Position numbers and translations under genes: made by a program. The notes beneath the pieces are model-generated. The model ran no database searches, was not told the origin of the DNA, and saw only the letters and a program-made list of their open reading frames with translations. A stretch of DNA of 64,000 nucleotides from Gonapodya prolifera JEL478 (taxonomy: Eukaryota; Monoblepharomycota; Monoblepharidomycetes; Monoblepharidales; Gonapodyaceae): positions 62,001-126,000 of the forward strand of contig KQ965777.1 in NCBI GenBank assembly GCA_001574975.1. Reading direction: 5' to 3'. Below, piece by piece: positions 22,607-33,811 of the stretch; position 1 is the first letter of the stretch, and every line of letters begins with the position of its first letter.

Positions 22607-25600
22607 ATGACAATCCACGAACAATTCGACGCCCTCATCATCGGCGCAGGATTTGCTGGTGCGTCTGGGCTTGGTTACCTTGGATGCCAGCCTCGGCAAC
22701 ACAGCCATCATCACACGCAGGTCTTTACCAAAGCCATCTCCTGCACAACAAGCTGGGATACAAGACACGTGCATTTGAGGCTTCTGACGAGCCGGGCGGT
22801 GTAAGTTTTTCAATTGTCTTCGCGGCCTCACCGGCAAGTCCGCGGGACTCAAAGTGTGCCTCACCTTCACCTCTCTTCATGCTAGACCTGGAATTGGAAT
22901 CGGTGAGTCACTCCTTCAGCTCAGTATCCTTACATCACATATCTTTCACTCTCCACCGTCACCATCAATCCATCACAGCTACCCTGGCGCCCGTGTCGAC
23001 ATCTGCAGTCGCGAGTATTCATTCAAGTTCGACAAGGCGCTTTACAATGAGTGGAACTGGACCGAGGAGTTTGCCCCGCAGCCCGAACTTATGGTGTGTT
23101 GCCGTTGCTGAATCCCAGACATCGGATGGAACAGTTCACACACCCACGCACTTCTTCAACCCACATCTATCCCCAACATCACCAGAACTACGTCCGTCAC
23201 TTAGTCAGCAGGTACAACCTGGCCCCCTTGCTCCAATTCAACTCGCGCGTGTCCTCGTGCACCTGGGACGAGTCCACAAAGAAATGGACGATCCTCGTGC
23301 ACCGCAAGACAGACGATGGAAAGGTCGAGGAGGAGGAGTGGCAAGGAAGGTACCTCGTCCTCGCGACGGGGTGCTTGAGCTCGCCCAACGTATGTTTTCG
23401 ATGTTTGCATGGGTGGACGAATAAGAGTATCGGAAATAGACTGGGCTCAAGAGAGAATAAGCGTATCGCGGAGAAGAGCGTAGAAATGGAGGCCCGGGCA
23501 CGTGCGATAAAATTTCACTTCCGCCTTCAGTTGTGATGTCATGCAGTTATCCCAAACCATTCTCAAAATTGTCGCCGACTACCACTGACATCGTCGCTTC
23601 TCCCATCTCAGAAACCCTCCTTTGCCGGCTTGGACGATTACATCGATTCCGGGGGCAAAGTTTACTACACCCAGACTTGGCCCCGCGAAGGAGTCGACTT
23701 CAAGGGAAAGCGTGTCGCCGTGATCGGGACTGGGTCTTCGGGGGTGCAATCCAGTAAGTTGAATCGGAGCGCGCGGCGTTTGGAAAGACGTTGGAACCGT
23801 GATTTCGTCATGGCCGTTGACTGTTTGCTCATCCCCACCCACAGTCCCCGTTATCGCTGAATCCGCCGCCCAATTGACCGTCTTCCAACGCACACCTGCC
23901 TACACTGTCCCTGCGCGCAACCATCTCGTGCGCCCCGAGGAGATTGAGGACGCTCGGCGCAACATGGAAGATTTGTACCGCCGCGAGCTGGATTCGCCCC
24001 TGACCAACGGCTTGGCCACACCGATTGAAAAATTCATGAAGGAGTACGGCACGGACGACCAGATTGAGGCGAGATTCGAGGAGCTCTGGTCCAAGGGTGG
24101 TTTGAACTTCTATGGTGGGTGGCGCTTGGGGGAGGGGGGGGGGGGGGGGGTGAAGCGAGGTAACGTTCACGACTAATATCTGCTTTCCCACACCAGTGTC
24201 GTTCCCGGACCTCCTTATCACACCAGAGACGTCGGACCGCGCCAAGGCCTTTATTCACAAAAGTGCGGTAATGTTCGATTTTCGCAATTGAGGATTCTTT
24301 CCTCTCCCGCAGCTCTTGGACTGATCGATTCCCTTCTGTGCATAAACCCCATCTCTCGTCCAAACTCGAAACAGAAATCAAGGAGATCGTGAAAGATCCA
24401 GCAACCTCTTCCGCACTTTGCCCAGATTATCCTCCAGGCTGTAAAAGGATCTGTGCGGACACGAAGTGAGCAGTCGTCTCAAATTCATCCCTGTTGTGCG
24501 TTCGGCCTCACCCTGTGTTTCACACTTAGCTACTGGGCCACCTACAACCTTCCCCACGTGCAGCTCGTTGCAGGCCTGAAGGAGCGCCCCCTGCGATCTG
24601 TTGGTGGTCGCGAAAAGATGATCACGCTGGAGGATGGATCGCAATATGGTCCATTTGACGCTATTGTGTGTGCGACTGGATTCGGTGAGTGGAAGCCGAT
24701 GAGCGACCTGCCAAGAATCAGAACGCTAATATCGCTCCGTCGTCCTCTGATCGCCTTCGTGCTTCTGGCTCTATAACTGCGCAAAAATTATGCAGATGCC
24801 ATGACGGGGGCGCTAGACAAGATCCACATCAAAGGACGCAACGGGATCACGCTCAAGGATGCGTGGTCGGCAGGGCCGGTGAACTATCTCGGTCTTCTGA
24901 TCCACGGATTCCCGAACAGTTAGTTGATGTGGCTTTGATGGGACACCTCACATTTTCACATCTGGTCACCCCGGTTCCTTTCCTTTACAACACCTTGTTT
25001 TCCATTTTGCGACGTCCAGTGTTCCACAGTGAGTGCTCCGCTAGCAATTTACTCCCATGTAACTCCTCTTCACACCACTCGGAAATCCCCCTCCGCTCGT
25101 TGACCAACCACTAGTCGCTGGCCCTGGAAGCCCCTCGGTGCTGACCAACATGATCATTGCTATCGAGCAGCACGTGGAGGTATTTTCTACAATCGTTTGC
25201 GGTGACTAAGCATAAGTTAACATCTCCACTTCCCTCAATAGTGGATTGCGGATACTATTGTGGCACTCGATAAGGCGGGTGATACAACCATAGAGGCCAC
25301 TGAAGAGGCCCAGAACCAATGGGTGGGATTTGTGAACGTGAGTCCTTGCTGCTTGTGGAAAGGTGGAAGATTTGTTTCATATTGGATTCACGTTATCGGC
25401 ACATACCCGGTCGCTTCACGCATTTCCGTGTCCATAAGGCTGTCGCCGACGCCACCCTCATGAAAGGATGCAATTCGTGGTATTTGGGTGCCAACGTGCC
25501 CGGCAAGCCTCGTGTTTTCAGTGAGTGTTGGCTAAACAGACCGTTATGCTTCTCGCGCTGAATCGGACCTCTCCGTTAAACTTCGCAACCACCCACGACA

Positions 25601-25693
25601 CAACTAGTGCCGCTTCTCGGCTTCCCTGACTACCGGAAGAAGTGCTTCGAAGTTCAGGAGAAGGGCTTTGAAGGATGTGTATTGGGGAAGTGA
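22607..25693 (+). CDS. Baeyer-Villiger-type flavin monooxygenase (cyclohexanone monooxygenase-like)
   Basis: About twelve exons starting at ATG 22607. The FAD-binding Rossmann motif (IIGAGFAG) spans the first junction, then LGYKTRAFEASDEPGG, a 17-base exon giving TWNWNR, and YPGARVDICSREYSF. Later come NEWNWTEEFAPQPEL, YLVLATGCLSSPN, KPSFAGLDDY, the fingerprint region GGKVYYTQTWPREGVDF, the NADPH-binding motif VAVIGTGSSGVQS, LTVFQRTPAYTVPARN, FDAIVCATGF and a C-terminal block ending GFEGCVLGK. Type I BVMOs use FAD and NADPH to insert oxygen next to a ketone. The diagnostic motif FxGxxxHxxxW is altered here: the His is Tyr and the Phe is Ser, so the reaction may differ (N/S-oxidation or another substrate). 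An intron near 24.13 kb holds a 17-base G run. Cytosolic, with no signal peptide. Confidence 0.92.
24134..24150 (+). repeat. Poly-G homopolymer (17 G)
   Basis: Seventeen G in an intron of the flavin monooxygenase gene. A sequencing-length ambiguity is likely. Confidence 0.9.
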
Positions 25694-26217
25694 AAGATGG
25701 AATATTAGGAAGGAAATTGTTTTCTTGATATTGTTTAAGTTTGTACATAGCAGTCTGGTGAAGACAATTATTTTGCCCAGAACGACCTTTGTGAATTTTG
25801 CTTTTCTCTTTCAGTAGGTTTCTTTTCCATAAAAGAGAGGGGGGGGCTGGAGAGCCGAGAGAGGATCACAGGTGGATAAGGTCTCGCCAAGCGATCGTGT
25901 GCACCAGTTCAAGGGAAGGGGTGGAAAGAGAGAGGCAGAGAGAGATGGTCGGAGTGCAACGCCGTGTTTACAAGAGAGAGGGACAATGCTTGTATGCGTT
26001 TTCAATTCGATACCCATTTCGTCATCTTTGAGAGTTGCGGTCACAAACTGTGGCGATGCGGTGGAGGTAGGAGACTGCCTCCCCTTGCAAAATTGGGGAG
26101 CGATTTCAAAGATCAAGAAAACGGAAAGCTGTTCATCGAAGTGGAGCCAAATATCGTCGAAATCAAGCAAGCAGGCAGGACCTTGTTGATTGAAACTTGC
26201 TGGGATTCCCCGTTAGA
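25694..26217. other. Intergenic region, purine-rich tract
   Basis: About 520 bases. The plus strand at 25835-25960 is rich in GA (agagaggggggggctgg, agagagaggcagagagag). No gene was recognised. A 119-codon open frame on the minus strand (25811-26170) has no family signature and no coherent splice partners. Confidence 0.5.
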
Positions 26218-28401
26218 ATGGCTGGAAAGCAATCTGAGGAACGATTGGCATCTCGAAGAGCGCTGAACAACCAGCCTCGGACTTTCTTATCAATTTCTTG
26301 GGGCACTGTTGTTGCCCTGGTTGTTCTCGTATCCCTGGCATCGAAAGCAACGGCGACAATAAGTGGAACACTTCCCGAGCTTGTGCCTCAATCTAGCCTC
26401 TCAGCTCTCCCAGTGGTCGATGATGCTCTAATCATCGACTCAATTGACTTCGATGGACCATCACTTGCCCGTCGTGCCGTCAACAGCCTGGCAGATGGCT
26501 TGACGAATCCCTTAACCCACATCCGCCTCTATTCCAACCCTTCCGCCTTGGGGAGAAACGCATCTGGCTCCCCTCTTCAGTTTCTCTCCTCGCAACTTGC
26601 AGTAGTACGGAACAAGTATGCACAGGAGTCCGTGACGGCTCCTTACGAGGTTGGAGTCACTGTGTCGCCAAACCCAACTGCCCTTCGCCGCCGACAGCTT
26701 GAGAAGCGGCAGGCAAGCTTGACACTCATTGACGAGCAGGATGCATCCTACTGTGCGTTTCTCGTGGCTCTCCTGCAATAAATGTCCTGTGTCTCACACA
26801 ATCTAATGTTCAGACGGCTCCATTTCAATCGGCACCCCTCCACAGCCATTTTTAGTTGTTTTCGGTATGTGGATCATTGTAGGCCGCAGCATTGACGGTT
26901 TTCAACTCAAAGCCATTCCTGAAACAGATACTGGTTCTTCCAATCTCTGGGTCTTCGGTGCCGGTTGCTCGAATACTTCCAGTGCATCTGTTTGCTACAA
27001 ACACCGCATATTTACGGCTACATCGTCTTCTTCCTATGGCGGTGTTACGGTGCCCGTTCTCCAGGGAAACACTTACGTTCAATCAAACCAGATCACTTTG
27101 CCTTACGGCAGTGGAACTGTGTACGCGACTACGGGGCAGGTGAATTGTGGACACACGGAACTCATCGCCTGATGGACAACTATGTCCGGTGCTAATAAAC
27201 TTTTTCCACAGGACTCCATTTCCGTTGCAGGGTTACCACTGACGAACGTCGTATTCGGCCAAGTCGCACAAGCAGCTAACGCTGCCTCAACGGCAACGTT
27301 CCAGGCCCTTGGGTTTGATGGATTATTAGGTCTTGGTTACGATGTGGGTATTGTCCAGATCCAGTGCAGTGTATGAAGTTCTCATTTGTCAAATAGTCCA
27401 TTGCGAAAGGGAACATCACTTCACCATTTTCATTGATGATAAACGAGGGATTGGTCCCAGAACCCATGTTCTCCTTCTACCTTAACACCACACTCGTCGG
27501 AAACACCATCACTCAGTTCAATTATAATGGAGGCATTCTCACATTTGGTGGAGTGTACGCACCACTGGTGGGCAAAAAAGGCATCGTCTGGAACCGTGTG
27601 ATTCGCAAGGCGTACTGGGAAATCTCCATGCAAAAAGTCGCCCTGGGAAATACTACAGTTTACGACCCGGCCGTTGCTACGGCCACCCAGACTGGAGTTA
27701 TCGACACGGGGACAAGTTTCATCGTGGCGCCTTCGGCTGCCATGAGGACCATCGCAAGCTCGCTCGGTGCTACACCAGTTTCAGGCAGTCTCGGGAGTGG
27801 ATCTAGTCTGGCAAACTCTGGAATTTACACTGTGGATTGTAACGTTGCTGCGTCGATGCCGGATCTTAAAATCACGTGTGAGTACTGTCGCCCCAAAGAC
27901 GGAAGACGTCGCTTGATCGAACGTACTGGGTTAAACTCCGTTGTCTGGTAGTCGAGAACGTTCTCCTCACCGTTGAGGGCGTTGACCTCGTACTTGCAGA
28001 CGGGAGCTCTGGTCGGACGGTTTGCTACCTGACCATCCAAGACGGTGGTACCGATTTGGGAAATATGTGGATCTTTGGGGATGTGTTATTACGGTGAGTC
28101 CAGGTCTCTCAAAGCAGAATGCGCCCAACTCACAAGCAACCTACGCGTAACCAGCAACTACTACACAGTATTCAACCGAGGAAATGACACCGTCGGATTT
28201 GCGCAGATTTGCTCGCCGGTCGGCTCGTGCTCTTCCAGTGGGAGTACGGCAACGGGTGGAACCACCAACGCGAGCCCATCCGGAACTCCTACCGCATCTG
28301 CCCCCAAACCAGGAGGTTCCCTAAAAACTATGGAACAGCGATGGGGTGGCGCAATTGTCGCCCTACTGTTAGGCCTCGCTGTGGCTGCAGTGGGACTTTA
28401 G
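26218..28401 (+). CDS. Pepsin-like aspartic protease, secreted / GPI-anchored type (family A1)
   Basis: Seven exons. ATG 26218 (MAGKQSEERLASRRAL) precedes a hydrophobic signal or anchor (WGTVVALVVLVSLASKATA). A propeptide of about 150 residues ends in paired basic sites (LRRRQLEKRQ). The mature part starts YYGSISIGTPPQPFLVVF. The first catalytic Asp is in DTGSSNLWVF, split by an intron after the D codon's first base. FDGLLGLGYD follows, and the second catalytic Asp is in GVIDTGTSFIVAP. The flap Tyr region reads LPYGSGTVYATTGQ. The end reads NYYTVFNRGNDTVGFAQIC. A Ser/Thr/Gly/Pro linker then leads to a C-terminal hydrophobic tail (GGAIVALLLGLAVAAVGL), as in GPI-anchored yapsin-like enzymes. 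An extracellular or cell-wall protease active at acid pH is inferred. Many N-glycosylation sites (e.g. NTT, NGT) fit secretion. Confidence 0.9.
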
Positions 28402-28606
28402 AGAACTCGGTTGTTCTCTACTGAAAATTTAAACTGTAGAAGATCTCAACACAGACTATTAATTCCATGATATCCTTCTAAACCATGCCGCCCCCTGTTC
28501 TGAAAAGGGGGAAGGGAGATTGCTTTCCCTAGAGAAAATTATTGCAAATTTTTACATAATAACACTCATTGAAATATGAGTCCAACAGACCTTTCAGTTT
28601 GACTAC

Positions 28607-30713
28607 ATGGACTTCCCCTTTTCCTCCCTTCGCAAGGCGCTCACGCTGCTTTCGGCCGTCGTTCTTGCTCTGGTGTTTTCATTTACGTCTCATCTCTGGG
28701 AGGCCCATCACGTGATGCGCGAAAAGTCACCAAATTTCCAACGAAGCAGACACTCGTTTGAAGCATCCGCCCTACCTCTCCCAACTCTTTCTGTGCTTGA
28801 TGATGAAAGCGCCATAGACGATTTCGATGATGAAGAAAGTCTCCAGGTGCTGTTGAATGAGCACTACGAGGCATTTATGAATGGAACACGGCTGGACAAA
28901 AGTGAAAGAAGACCGAGTTGCACAAATTGTGCTCCGAAGCCCACAGTATCGGTGAGAGTTCTGATTTTGGAAGAACGCCTTTGCTCAAGTTCTGGAGGGA
29001 CCAACATCCTCTCAACGAACACAATTGCTCCCGTACCTCTCCGTCTCCTTTCCCCACTAGTCAGAATTTCTGCACGACTACGTGGCTTACTGTCACCGAC
29101 ATCATCAGTTACTGCAAAACCAGACCGAATCCGACAAGCTTATCGTGCATAAGACCGACTTTGCAGGACTGGGGAATCGTTATCCCGGAATAGCCACCGC
29201 GCTCTTGCTCGCGATGCTCATGAACAGGACAATGTTAATTGACGACATGCATGACCAAGTCTTTGACCAGTTTTCCCCCATGGTGCCGTCTGCGATCACC
29301 TTGGAATGGGATTGGCGGTTTCTCGGAATGAATGCGCCAGAGGACACTGACTGTTCCAGGCGATTGACCCAAACCACAATATGGGACTACACTCGCAGAG
29401 TCTTTGACCACTGGATCAATGAAGATTTTGTGAACAGTCCCTCCATCATTTCAACGAAAGTATGTTTGCACCAATCCCCCGACTACCAAGCGCCCTTCTT
29501 GTGGGCGAACCAAAACTATCGCAGTCAAATGGCAAGATGGTTTCCGACGATGGAAGCGTACTACTCAGTGGCGCGGGTGCTCTTCAGACTGAAGGGCCTG
29601 GTCAAGGTTCGGATGCTTAAATTGACGTACGTTCTGTCCCGGATTCATGGTTGCTCACACATCAGGAGCGTACAGCGTCCTCCTATCACAATATGTTCTT
29701 TACACCGGAACTTCCTCCAGCGCCGCCGGTTTCGTACAAACCGAAAGCGTACTCTCGCTTTTACACAATAGGGTTGCAAGTCAGGACGAGAAAAGTTCAA
29801 GATACGGTACCTCCGCTTAAACATTATGTCGATATTGCAATAGCGCTGTGGCGAAGGTCTGGGATTCCATGGGAACAGGTCAGTGCTTTTTGAAGTCAGG
29901 CTGAACCCACAGGTTCGTCAACCACCTTCAGACCCGATTCTTCCTCGCCACAGATTCGAAGGAAGCGCGCTGGGAAATTCAATACCAGCTCTACCTGTAC
30001 CAGCTCGAGTTATCGGAGCAGCTTTCAGCATCTGGAGCACAAACGTCGTGGTCCCTCGATCAACCGTCGCGAGCAGCCCTTGCGCGAGTAGGGGGTGACG
30101 TTCGGAGGGTGGAGGAGCATTACATGTCTCATCTGCTCTACAGAGGTGCGAAACGTTCCGAAGTGGACCCCATTCAGTCTGACGATTCCTTACAGATGAG
30201 GTCGACCTTTCCAAACACAAGGTCAACAACGCAGCAAAGGAGGTGAGAGGTGTCGGCAACGTAGACGACAGACATTTTGAAACCCGATTTGGCTGCTTTG
30301 ACCTAGGATGACAGTAACGCCCTTGTCGACATGAAACTCCTCTCTATGTGTAATGAGATTCTGGTGACATACGGCAGCTCGTTCGGCTATGTTGCCGCGG
30401 GTTGGGGAGGTGTTGTGCCTACCTACGTGTGGCATGGAAAATACGAGAAGGTTCGCATCTGCGTTGGATATCGCACTTTTGTATGACTAACTGCTTCTTT
30501 CAGGACACACGTGGGAATTCGCAGTTTCACGAAAGCAATCCGCGAGGTCCGGCGTATCCGTGGTTTCATAAAGGTCTTTCTTCCGAGCCTTGTACATTTA
30601 CGGCGATTGGGTACACCCAGACAGGAGATTGGGAAGAGCGTATGAACGCGGTCAGAAGTTTTGTTGGTCACGGCAATCCACTATGGATGCATTATATGCA
30701 ATGTCATTGGTAA
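28607..30713 (+). CDS. GT37-like fucosyltransferase (type II Golgi membrane protein)
   Basis: ATG 28607 begins a short cytoplasmic tail and one membrane anchor (LLSAVVLALVFSFTSHL), the type II layout of Golgi glycosyltransferases. After an acidic stem (about residues 60-100) comes the donor-binding region KTDFAGLGNRYPGIATALLL with AMLMNRTMLIDD, comparable to the LGNRxLxLAS...LTNRVLLV block of GT37/GT11 fucosyltransferases. Near the C-terminus ILVTYGSSFGYVAAGWGGVV matches the family's TSxxSTFGYVAQ region, followed by VVPTYVWHGK and the end MHYMQCHW. About eight exons; middle exons (29.6-30.3 kb) include QVRTRKVQDTVP and VTTDSKEARWEIQYQLYLYQ. These enzymes move L-fucose from GDP-fucose to galactose of a glycan. 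Fungal members are poorly known, so the acceptor is unknown. Family assignment is from motifs only. Confidence 0.7.
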
Positions 30714-31126
30714 TTCAATCTGCCTGAAACGACCAATCACCAGCATCCTCAAAGTGCGATTTGCGTGGTGAACGGGCTTCCCTCTCTTCAAACCAAATGA
30801 CCGCAGTAGTCTTCTCTCGTCATCGTTGCCTGCATGTGATATCCTTTATCTCCATTGAACGCGGTGCCGCCGCTCTGCTGTTTATTTGCTCAATGATATC
30901 AAAAATCGTTTTTGAAAACTGTGTTTTTCAGCCACAGGCGTCACAGCAGTGCCAATGAGTAGCCCAGTCGACTTGATTCTTCGAATGTCATCGTAGACAT
31001 ACGATAAGCCATAAATGGGAGGGAAGTCGTTTTATCCCTGAAAATGGTTGCTGAACTGAAAGGAAACCCCGAGGTGAATATATCCCGAAGGCGAAAGCGG
31101 TCAAGTCTCTTTTCGGGGACCTTTTC
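30714..31126. other. Intergenic region between fucosyltransferase-like gene and GH26 gene
   Basis: About 410 bases with no gene seen. It should contain the 3' end of the first gene and the promoter of the second. Confidence 0.5.
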
Positions 31127-33669
31127 ATGGGGAGCACTTCGCTGTCCACGTCGTCCCGGCAACTTCTAGTCAGCGAACCACCATCCTCATCTATTAGCTC
31201 AGGAAGTAGAACGGTCGCCGGGGACTACGATGGCGGTGGATCTCCCTTTTTATCGGGCACTTCCACATCCAACACATGGTACGGTCCGCGATTCAAATCG
31301 TTCACTCCGGCGTCAATGGAGTCATCGCGATCTGGGTGGCAGCGGAAAATGATGCGGGTCGTCGGTTCGTAGATGTGAAGTGCACGTTCGTCCTGTTGAA
31401 GAGGGCTGACCTTTTACCTGCTTGATACGCGTATATTCATCTGCAAATTCACATGTCTGGCGAGCAGTTGTTGGAGTTTTGTGTGCGTTCCTCTTGGGAG
31501 CTGGAATCGCAGGAGGCGTAATCGTATTCGCGTTTCGCGATCGCTTGTTCGGAAGCAGCACGACGAGCACAGCTAATGCGGGATCCAACGGTAAGTGGAC
31601 TGTCGGTGCTAAGAACGCTCCCCCGTCTCAAAAACGGTTTCTCTTGAAGCTGCCGCGGTGTCCCCCCCACAAGCGGTTTCCCAAACAGGCGAAAGAGGCC
31701 AAATATACACAACAACGCCCTCTTCTTCATGTGAGCATCTCTGACTCCGACTTCGCGAACTGGATTCAAGCTGACAGCTTCTTGTTGTCCAACAGCCATT
31801 CAAACCGCAACTCCGCGGCCCGCGGAATCATATCCGCCCAACGCCCTACGTAAGCTTGGTTTCTTGGTTTGAAAGCCTCCCAAAAGGTGACCTCGCCGAA
31901 TCTTAATCCGCAGCGATCGCGTCAGGTCTCCCCCCTCTTGGGAAGATGTGGTTTGGCGTTTCCATCGATGAGGATTTTGCCAATGTTGCCTCGGCGTGGA
32001 CCGGCAACAACACCCACGGTGTCATGCCGAGAATCGTTAACATATTTTGGAGCATGCCCACAAACATTACCGACGCCGCATCCCTAGGTGAGTGAGTTTC
32101 TCTCGGGACACCACACTACCGTGCTTCTGAACCCCGATATAGCATCCAACATGACATATATCGTTACTTCCAGTGGAGCGTTTCCGACGGGGGGTGTTAT
32201 CGAGTTGACTCTGATGCCCAATGATGGACTCGCTGCCGTGACGGACGACCTCATAAAGCTGTATGCGGAGGCACTTCGGATCGTTAATCAAAAGCACCCA
32301 GTGCTGGTTCGCTTTGCCCACGAGTGAGTTGCGGCGCTCAATGAATCGTCTGAGCGATTTACTGACGGTAACGGTGAAGAATGAACGGGGGATGGTACAC
32401 ATGGTGGGTACAACTATCGTTAAAATAGGAGAGAACCCCCTCATCCCGTCTTCATATGACTTTCGGCAAACGTACTTATCTTTAGGGGTCGCCAACCAAT
32501 CCTCTACACCACCACCTTTCGCAAAGTTGCCCAGGCTCTCCACTCGACCGCTCCAAACACCTCGATGCTCTGGGCACCCACCATTTCCGATACGTATCCG
32601 TACAATCAGCTGGGTGTTCCTGCTGCGAACACCACCGAATTTGCAGCAATGGATACAAATAAGGTGATTTTGAAGCGCGCGTGGCATGCTTGATATTTTG
32701 TTGAAAAATTCGGTCGCAACGCCGGCCTCTCACCCACTCCCCCGTTGCCTCCCACCCCCCATATCAGAACGGCGTCTTAGATTCTGGGGACGACCCTTGT
32801 AAGTGATATTTGTGATTCCTTCCACTTTTACGCACTGATGCATCACATTCCGACACTCCACGATAGATCAACCCTATTACCCGGGAGACGACGTTGTCGG
32901 TGCGTTGGATGGAATGTGGCTTCTCACTTGGGACGCGAATCACTGACAGACACCACTATATCTTTGCTTCCCGGAAACGAATGAAAAAAACAAAGACTGG
33001 GTTGGAGGCACACTGTATTACTATGGAAATACGTTCCCCTGTACGTACGGAAACGTCTTGTGTCACCTTGCGACAACAAACCCACAACGTGTTTTTAGAC
33101 ATTGACAATTATGTTCCCACTCGCGACTACCTCGTTAGGACAATCACCGGAAAGAGCATAATTTCCGGTGAAAGAGTCAGCGACTCGTTTTATGATGTCT
33201 TCGCTCAGAATAAGGCGAAGCCCTTCATGTTCGCCGAGTTCGGGGTTTACCACTGGCCCAATGGAACAGGTATCACCCCTTTTTTTTCGTCGCAATGACA
33301 TACAAACCGAGTTTTAATCCAATGCACTCGCAGGTGCTACCGCGCTTGAACAAAAGCAAGCATGGTGGCGACTCCTCCTGGATGCGACTACCCGCTCCCA
33401 GTTCCCTCTTCTAAAAGCCGCGGCCTGGTTTGAAGTCGCGAAGATTGAAGACGGATGGAATAATACGGTGAGTAGCAACTTATTTTCGATCCTGTACAAA
33501 CCAAATCGCGTGCAACAAAACTTCCCTCCAGTTCATCGACTTCAAAATCAGTTCCGACGAGACTGTTATGTCCGCATTCTTGACCGATGTTTCCACCTCT
33601 GGCAGTACAGTGTCGCAAATTATCCCGTCCTCATTAGAATGGCTCGCAGATTACCGCGCGAATCCGTAA
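31127..33669 (+). CDS. Membrane-tethered GH26 glycoside hydrolase (beta-mannanase-like)
   Basis: About nine exons. An N-terminal Ser/Thr/Gly-rich cytoplasmic stretch precedes one membrane helix (VGVLCAFLLGAGIAGGVIVF), so the catalytic part faces outside or the ER lumen. A Ser/Thr/Pro/Gln stem follows. The GH26 domain shows GVSVDEDFANVASAW, GVIELTLMPNDG, HPVLVRFAHEMNGGWYTWG (acid/base Glu after FAH), RKVAQALHSTAPNTSMLWAP, YYPGDDVVDWVG, GKSIISGERVSDS, and KPFMFAEFGVYHWPNG with the nucleophile Glu. The end is SSLEWLADYRANP. GH26 enzymes cut beta-1,4-mannan or related beta-glucans. Residues just after the catalytic acid are coded by a 24-base exon (32380-32403). The exact substrate cannot be told. 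The gene ends 142 bases from the stop of GCN5 (tail to tail). Confidence 0.87.
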
Positions 33670-33811
33670 AGCTCGATAAATCATAAATTTGATTAGAAAG
33701 ATGTGTTTTCTTATTTATTTTGCTACCTATTGTCAGTTTAGTGCACGTGTTGAATGGTGAACGTGAAATGCATTTTCCAGGATATATACATAACTATTAT
33801 CATCAACCCCG

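Noticed and set aside
25811-26170. Minus-strand open frame of 119 codons in the GA-rich intergenic tract
   Set aside because: Likely a by-product of purine-rich sequence; it is divergent from the protease start with no motif.
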